DNA of 10,226 nt from Pseudomonadota bacterium (GTDB lineage Bacteria > Hydrothermota > 32-111 > QNBC01), in the NCBI GenBank assembly GCA_011682715.1, contig JAACEC010000039.1, positions 1 through 10,226 of the forward strand, read 5' to 3'. Each line of letters opens with the position of its first letter. Position 1 is the first letter of the stretch. This document shows, in pieces, positions 5,695-10,226 of the stretch. Under the pieces are notes generated by a model that did no database searches, was not told the DNA's origin, and saw only the letters and a program-made list of their open reading frames with translations. Made by a program: the position numbers and the translations under genes.

Positions 5695-7731
5695 ATGAAA
5701 AAAACAATTTTGTTTTCTTTTATGCTCATTCTTTCGATATCCCTTTATGCTTTGCAGCCGCCAATTGCTCCTAAAAAGCTTCATATAATGAAAATTAACG
5801 GTTACACATTGAAAGATAATTATTACTGGTTGAGGGATAAAGATGATTCCAATGTTATAAAATATCTCAAATCGGAGAATAGATACGCCGAGGAGATGCT
5901 AAAACCTGCCAAAAAGATTGAAAAAAAGATATATAAAGAGGTAATCGGAAGAATCAAACAAACGGATTTAACCGTACCATATAGAGAGGGTGATTATTAC
6001 TATTACAAAAAGTATGTTAAAGGAGAGCAGTATCCGATATTTTGCAGGAAAAAGGGTAGTTTGAAATCGGAAGAAGCAATTATTTTGGACCAGAACAAAC
6101 TTTCTCATGGACATCAATTTTATAATTTAAAAATTCTCAGTATAAGTCCCAATGGAAATTTACTCGCCTATGCAGTTGATACAAATGGCTCGGAAAGATA
6201 TACGCTATTCATAAAAAACTTGAGTATGGGAAAGTTATTATCCGATAGAATCTATGATGTTTCCGATGCCGTTTGGGCGAACGACAATAATACAATATTC
6301 TACGATACAAATGACAGCACAAATAGAACATATAGGGTTTTTAGACATGAAATAGGAAGTCAGCAAGAGAAAGATGAAAAACTTTTTCAGGAGGATGATT
6401 CGCGGTATTGGGTGTGGGTTACCAAAACAAGGGATAAGAAATTTATAATCCTTGGTACGGGGAGTTCTACAACATCCGAGATACGTTATCTTAATACAAA
6501 TGCACCTGAAAGCAAATTAAAACTAATTGCACCTCGTGCAGAGGGCGTTGAATACTATATAAGCAGCCGAGGAAATGAGTTTTACATAAGAACCAATAAA
6601 GATGCTAAAAATTTCGAACTGATGACAGCACCTGTAAATGACCCCGGGAAAAAGAATTGGCGTGTTTTAATTCCCGGGAGAAAAAATATTAAAATAGAAG
6701 ATTTTGATACGTTCAAGGATTATCTCGTTTTAATCGAACGCGAAAACGGATTGGAGAAGATAAGAGTTATCGATTTTGCAGACAGTTCGGATTATTATGT
6801 TCATTTCCCGGAAGAAGATTACTCCTTTTGGATGGGGAATAACAGAATATTCGATACAAATATGTTGAGATTCACATATACCTCTCTCATTTCTCCCAGT
6901 ACCGTATACGATTTTAATATGGAAACAAGAAAACTAATAATGAGAAAGCAGTATGAAGTAAAGAACTACAATAAAAATTTCTATGAAGCAAAGCGACTAT
7001 TCGCAAAAGCAAAAGACGGAACATTAATTCCGATTTCTATCGTGTATAAAAAGGGGATAAAGAGGGATGGAAACAATCCTCTTTTGTTGTATGGATACGG
7101 TGCATACGGGTCGAGCACTGATCCTTATTTTTCGGTGAGTAGATTGAGTCTTCTCGACAGAGGTTTCGTTTATGCCATAGCTCATGTCAGGGGCGGAGGA
7201 GAAATGGGAGAGGAGTGGTACGATGACGGGAAGTTGCTGCACAAGAAGAATACATTTACAGATTTTATAGCGTGTGCAAAGTATTTAATATCCGAAAAAT
7301 ATACGCGTCCCGATAAACTCGCGATTATGGGAGGAAGTGCCGGCGGAATGCTTATCGGCGCTGTTTTAAATATGCGGCCCGATCTTTTTAAGGTAGCCGT
7401 AATGGATGTCCCGTTTGTGGATGTTCTAAATACGATGTTGGATCCTTCACTTCCGCTAACTGTAGGAGAGTACGAGGAGTGGGGCAATCCGCATAAAAGA
7501 AAATATTTCGATTATATTCGTTCATATTCTCCATATAATAATATCAGGGCGCAAAATTATCCCGCAATGTTGGTTGAGGGAAGCCTGAATGACACTCGAG
7601 TGGGTTACTGGGAACCTGCAAAATGGGTGGCGAAGTTAAGAGCCACAAAAACCGATAGCAATCCTCTATTACTTAAAATAAATCTTGATGCAGGGGTTCT
7701 TCGGGTAGGTACGATTGGTATAAGGAAATAG
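5695..7731 (+). CDS. Exported S9A oligopeptidase B-like serine peptidase, frameshifted and missing the catalytic histidine
   Basis: The open frame gives 678 residues. A lipophilic signal peptide (about 1-19, SLYA before LQPP) indicates export. The oligopeptidase B N-terminal segment follows (LKDNYYWLRDKDD), then a beta-propeller to about residue 430, then the alpha/beta-hydrolase domain. There GYGAYGSS, IAHVRGGGEMG, the nucleophile Ser548 in GGSAGG and the catalytic Asp633 in NDTRVGYWEPAKW are intact. The family would cleave peptides after basic residues. The canonical DAGHGG motif is broken: after DAG (665-667) the frame runs into 11 unrelated residues. The correct tail (GSSGRYDWYKEIAREYAF and on) is present one frame over to TAG 7776-7778. 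Seven bases, including the His codon, are missing between 7692 and 7695. The repaired protein would be about 696 residues. As written it should be inactive: a recent pseudogene or a sequence error. Confidence 0.92.
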   Translation: MKKTILFSFMLILSISLYALQPPIAPKKLHIMKINGYTLKDNYYWLRDKDDSNVIKYLKSENRYAEEMLKPAKKIEKKIYKEVIGRIKQTDLTVPYREGDYYYYKKYVKGEQYPIFCRKKGSLKSEEAIILDQNKLSHGHQFYNLKILSISPNGNLLAYAVDTNGSERYTLFIKNLSMGKLLSDRIYDVSDAVWANDNNTIFYDTNDSTNRTYRVFRHEIGSQQEKDEKLFQEDDSRYWVWVTKTRDKKFIILGTGSSTTSEIRYLNTNAPESKLKLIAPRAEGVEYYISSRGNEFYIRTNKDAKNFELMTAPVNDPGKKNWRVLIPGRKNIKIEDFDTFKDYLVLIERENGLEKIRVIDFADSSDYYVHFPEEDYSFWMGNNRIFDTNMLRFTYTSLISPSTVYDFNMETRKLIMRKQYEVKNYNKNFYEAKRLFAKAKDGTLIPISIVYKKGIKRDGNNPLLLYGYGAYGSSTDPYFSVSRLSLLDRGFVYAIAHVRGGGEMGEEWYDDGKLLHKKNTFTDFIACAKYLISEKYTRPDKLAIMGGSAGGMLIGAVLNMRPDLFKVAVMDVPFVDVLNTMLDPSLPLTVGEYEEWGNPHKRKYFDYIRSYSPYNNIRAQNYPAMLVEGSLNDTRVGYWEPAKWVAKLRATKTDSNPLLLKINLDAGVLRVGTIGIRK

Positions 7732-7778
7732 CTCGGGAGTATGCGTTTATTCTCTATGAGATGGGATATAAAAATTAG
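7693..7778 (+). pseudogene. Out-of-frame remnant of the oligopeptidase B C-terminus
   Basis: From GGT 7695 the frame encodes GSSGRYDWYKEIAREY, then AFILYEMGYKN and a stop at 7776-7778. This is the family's C-terminal helix following DAGHGG. Between GCA (7690-7692) and this GGT only two bases (7693-7694) stand where nine (Gly-His-Gly) are expected, a net loss of 7 bp. The 27 codons carry no further damage, so the lesion is recent or artefactual. The remnant's stop overlaps the ribosome site of the next gene, the spacing expected of the intact operon. Confidence 0.8.
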
Positions 7779-7781
7779 GGG
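7777..7781 (+). promoter_or_regulatory. Ribosome binding site of the Ste24-like protease gene
   Basis: AGGGG lies 6 nt before the ATG at 7788 and overlaps the ancestral TAG stop of the oligopeptidase gene (7776-7778). With the current early stop at 7731 that coupling would be lost. Confidence 0.55.
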
Positions 7782-7787
7782 CGTATA

Positions 7788-9038
7788 ATGATATTTAAAA
7801 TTGTTTTTATAACGCTGTTCGGAATAAAAATAGTAGTAAAGAGCTTTATTGATTTTCTTAATTATGATTTTTTAAGAAAAAACAGAGATATTCCCGAAGA
7901 ATTCAAAGGTGTTGTTGATGAGAACAAAATCAGGAAAATCGGTGATTATAATGCCGTAAAGGTGAAATTTAATCTATCAAGAGAGATAATAGAAACGGCG
8001 ATTATAATGATATTTCTGTTTACTCCTCTTTTTAAAATTTACTTTAATTGGATTGATTCGCTGGGAGTAATCTATATTGTAAAGGGAGTTCTGTTTTTCT
8101 GGATAACTCTTATTGTTGATATGATTTTGATGCTTCCTATGGATTATTACTTCAATTTCGGGATAGAGCAAAAGTACGAATTCAACGGCTATTCACTCGG
8201 CGGCTGGATCATCGATCAAATTAAAGGGCTTCTTTTGGGGATGGTTATCTATGGGATAGTACTTATTCCAATCTTGAAATTTGTAAATAATGATTTTCAA
8301 TTTTCCTGGCCATTTGTTTTATGGGGAACTTTATTTGCTTCATCACTTGCCTTTATTTTTATGTACTTGGTGCCCGTATTATTAATGCCGATATTCTACA
8401 AATTGAAACCTATAGAGGATGAAAATCTGAAGGGGAAAATCGTAGAGCTTGTGGAGAAAGCGGGTTTTAAGGTAAGAGGGGTATATGTGGCAGATGAAAG
8501 TAAAAAATCAAAACATGCAAATGCCATGTTCAGCGGATTTGGGAATAGCAGAAGTGTCATTCTGTTTGATAACTTGCTGAATGGAAATTACAGCGATGAC
8601 GAAATTTTAGCCGTTCTCGGACATGAAATCGGTCATGGTGTTCATAAACATATTTTGAAATTTTACCTTTTGGTAGTTGTCGAGATATTTTTATTCTTTT
8701 TAACGGTAGCCTGGCTGTTGTCTACACAATCTATATACACTTCCATGGGAATAGATAAGAATTTCTACGCGGGATTATTCCTCTTAATGATACTGTTTTT
8801 CTATGTAGTGGGATACTTTGTTCAACCTTTTAATTCTGCCTTATCAAGAAGATACGAGTATCAGGCGGATGCATATTCAAAAAAACTATTGGGGAGCGGA
8901 GAAGGTTTGATTTCCGCTTTTAAGAAGTTTGTAGTGAATGAACTTTCCGTTATTGAGCCGCATCCTATCTATGAGTGGTTTTACTATACGCATCCTTCGT
9001 TAATAAAGAGAATAAGAAGATTAAAAGAGAGTAATTAG
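7788..9038 (+). CDS. M48 family Ste24-type membrane zinc endopeptidase
   Basis: This 416-residue protein has the length and layout of Ste24/CAAX-type proteases (M48A). Hydrophobic segments lie near residues 3-18, 68-86, 94-117, 146-165, 174-203, 292-312 and 328-346. The zinc motif is HEIGH (279-283; His279 and His283 bind zinc, Glu280 is catalytic). The third ligand is Glu357 in EYQADAY. Other family marks are FGIEQKYEFN (124-133), GFKVRGVYVADESKKSKHANA (226-246), a VILFDNLL segment, and the terminal HPIYEWFYYTHPSLIKRI. It would cleave membrane-associated or misfolded proteins inside its intramembrane chamber. The prenyl-protease role is eukaryotic, and the bacterial substrate here is unknown. 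It lies 9 bp after the ancestral stop of the oligopeptidase gene and has no promoter of its own that I can see, so the two are probably cotranscribed. The frame is intact. Confidence 0.95.
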   Translation: MIFKIVFITLFGIKIVVKSFIDFLNYDFLRKNRDIPEEFKGVVDENKIRKIGDYNAVKVKFNLSREIIETAIIMIFLFTPLFKIYFNWIDSLGVIYIVKGVLFFWITLIVDMILMLPMDYYFNFGIEQKYEFNGYSLGGWIIDQIKGLLLGMVIYGIVLIPILKFVNNDFQFSWPFVLWGTLFASSLAFIFMYLVPVLLMPIFYKLKPIEDENLKGKIVELVEKAGFKVRGVYVADESKKSKHANAMFSGFGNSRSVILFDNLLNGNYSDDEILAVLGHEIGHGVHKHILKFYLLVVVEIFLFFLTVAWLLSTQSIYTSMGIDKNFYAGLFLLMILFFYVVGYFVQPFNSALSRRYEYQADAYSKKLLGSGEGLISAFKKFVVNELSVIEPHPIYEWFYYTHPSLIKRIRRLKESN

Positions 9039-10226
9039 TGTAGTAGTTTCAGTATTCCGTTTGAATATACGACGATTTGTGAATTTTGAGTCCTTATTTT
9101 ATCTACCTTGACATTGGAATGAGCAATATATTTCATAACAACATCAATACCGTTTCTGAACACATACGCTCCGTCGTATGAATCGGGTAGGTTCATAAAG
9201 AAGACATTACGCTTATTGTTGAATTGCTTTGAAATAGTCATTGTTTGCTCAGTTATATCCTTAGAAACATATGAAGCTTTATTCCATTTGTCAGTCGTTT
9301 TAATCGTGACAATCGAGAAGAAAATTATTAATGAAAGGATTAACGGGTATCGTATGGAATTTTTAAATGAAAGAATGGTAAAACCAAGGAGTGATAAAAT
9401 AGCTATCGAGGGAAGATAGAGGTAACGTTCGCCGGATCCCGGTAGAAATAAAACAGGTAGAGACAATATAATCGTTACTGTAAAAATAATTAGAAAATTC
9501 TTTTTATCACGGATAAATGTAAATATGTAAAATATTGGAACGAGCAGTAAAGATAATATTTGAGGATTATGTTTTATAATTTCTAAAACATTTAAAATGG
9601 AAAATTGATTCTCAATATGAGCATAATTTAACGGAATAAAAGGAGCGGAAAGCAGATAAATTGTATTTTTTATGAGATTTAAACCTGGTTTGATAGCAAT
9701 CGTAGAGGATTGTAACTTCAGAACGAATGGAGTGCGAATTGCGAGGAAAAATAAAAGTATTATAAAATAGGGAATGGAATATTTAAAGCCGACTTTCTTT
9801 ATATATAGGTATAGTAAGATTAGAAAAGGGAAAACAAATATATTCTCTTTGATAAAAAACCCGAGAAAGAAGATTATCAGTGATGCAATATAAAGAGATC
9901 GTTTTTCCGATTCAATAAATTTTACAAAATACAGAGCGGACCCCAAAAATACTGTGGTGATTAAAAGGCTCGTTCTTCCTGACATCCAAACAACGGCTTC
10001 TGTATGAGAGAAGCTTGTGAGAAAGAGAAGAGATATCCAGAAAGATTTTTCTCTGTCTGCAAAGTGTTTGAGAAGAAAAAAGAGAAGAATAGTATTTGTC
10101 AAATTTATTATGAAATTGGTAAAATTCCACCAAAAGGGTATATCATGGAAGAAAACGAAGTTTAATTTATTAAATAAATTTATAAACGGGCGGTAAAGTT
10201 GCACATTAAATGTAAAAAAGCTCTTG
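9035..10226 (-). CDS. GT-C-fold polytopic glycosyltransferase-like protein (TMTC/PMT-like), N-terminus beyond the right edge
   Basis: The frame is open without a stop to the right edge. A GTG at 10204-10202 could be read as a start, but in-frame codons before it (KSFFTFNV) continue a typical motif of this family (x-LYRPFINLxxxLNF), so the true start lies outside the window. Numbering from the GTG, recognisable pieces are NFTNFIINLTNTILLFFL (27-44), HTEAVVWMSGR (67-77), a KEN segment (119-121) after a long helix, and GERYLYLPS (258-266). About nine hydrophobic helices are visible. The C-terminal 80 residues are soluble (NLPDSYDGAYVFRNGID). These features are those of polytopic glycosyltransferases of the TMTC/PMT-like GT-C superfamily, which move a sugar from a polyprenyl-phosphate donor to an extracytoplasmic acceptor. 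The N-terminal acidic catalytic loop is not in the window, so activity and acceptor cannot be judged. Its stop overlaps that of the convergent Ste24 gene. Confidence 0.8.
   Translation of the reverse strand, partial: KSFFTFNVQLYRPFINLFNKLNFVFFHDIPFWWNFTNFIINLTNTILLFFLLKHFADREKSFWISLLFLTSFSHTEAVVWMSGRTSLLITTVFLGSALYFVKFIESEKRSLYIASLIIFFLGFFIKENIFVFPFLILLYLYIKKVGFKYSIPYFIILLFFLAIRTPFVLKLQSSTIAIKPGLNLIKNTIYLLSAPFIPLNYAHIENQFSILNVLEIIKHNPQILSLLLVPIFYIFTFIRDKKNFLIIFTVTIILSLPVLFLPGSGERYLYLPSIAILSLLGFTILSFKNSIRYPLILSLIIFFSIVTIKTTDKWNKASYVSKDITEQTMTISKQFNNKRNVFFMNLPDSYDGAYVFRNGIDVVMKYIAHSNVKVDKIRTQNSQIVVYSNGILKLLH

Noticed and set aside
5563..5784. Minus-strand 73-residue frame across the kinase-peptidase junction
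   Set aside because: It overlaps the plus-strand promoter, ribosome site and signal peptide, lacks a ribosome site and resembles no family.
7693..7731. The last 11 residues of the oligopeptidase frame as a genuine alternative C-terminus
   Set aside because: They match nothing in the family. The canonical tail is intact in the adjacent frame immediately downstream, and the active-site His is missing, so this is frameshifted sequence.
10202..10204. GTG as the start of the glycosyltransferase-like gene
   Set aside because: In-frame coding sequence continues upstream to the window edge without a stop, the family motif spans this codon, and no ribosome site precedes it. The gene is simply cut by the edge.

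Overview
The window comes from an AT-rich, probably uncultured bacterium. The genes use Shine-Dalgarno sites and near-consensus sigma-70 promoters, and several proteins carry signal peptides or membrane helices, so a cell with an exported or periplasmic compartment is likely. The DUF6754-type membrane protein on the left suggests one of the lineages where I recall this family (the WOR-3/Stahlbacteria-like group or Chloroflexota). That placement is a weak inference. I see no IS element, phage gene, CRISPR array, tRNA or rRNA.

Left region (1-2195, minus strand): a tight three-gene operon reads leftward. It holds a GAF protein related to free methionine-(R)-sulfoxide reductase, a signal-peptide/fibronectin-III/DUF6754 membrane protein, and a multi-pass membrane protein cut by the left edge. 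Spacings are 10 and 3 bp, and each downstream ribosome binding site overlaps the preceding stop codon. The GAF reading frame is broken near its N-terminus at a run of eight A (2140-2147). Its real start is probably 2195, just behind its own promoter.

Middle (2312-5577, plus): diverging from that operon is a very large hybrid sensor kinase. It has a periplasmic SBP_bac_3-type ligand-binding domain, a transmembrane segment, three PAS domains, HisKA, HATPase and a receiver domain. It is driven by a perfect TTGACA-N17-TATAAT promoter placed so close to the ATG that the mRNA should be leaderless.

Right-middle (5585-9038, plus): a second near-consensus promoter (N16 spacer) precedes an S9A oligopeptidase B gene and an M48 Ste24-type membrane protease gene, which look like one transcription unit. 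A leaderless 21-codon upstream ORF may sit in the 5' leader. The oligopeptidase gene has lost 7 bp exactly where the catalytic-histidine codon should be, which also shifts the frame. The ancestral C-terminus is intact in the next frame, up to a stop at 7776-7778.

Right end (9035-10226, minus): a convergent GT-C-type polytopic glycosyltransferase-like protein (TMTC/PMT-like) runs off the right edge. Its stop codon overlaps the stop codon of the Ste24 gene.

The points most worth a second look are the two frame lesions, one of them on a dnaX-type slippery heptamer and the other deleting an active-site residue. Next come the two leaderless-start arrangements and the uncharacterised GAF/DUF6754/membrane operon. 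Intergenic space is small: 2196-2349 and 5578-5694 hold the promoters described, and no gene-free stretch exceeds 300 bases. No convincing rho-independent terminator was seen.
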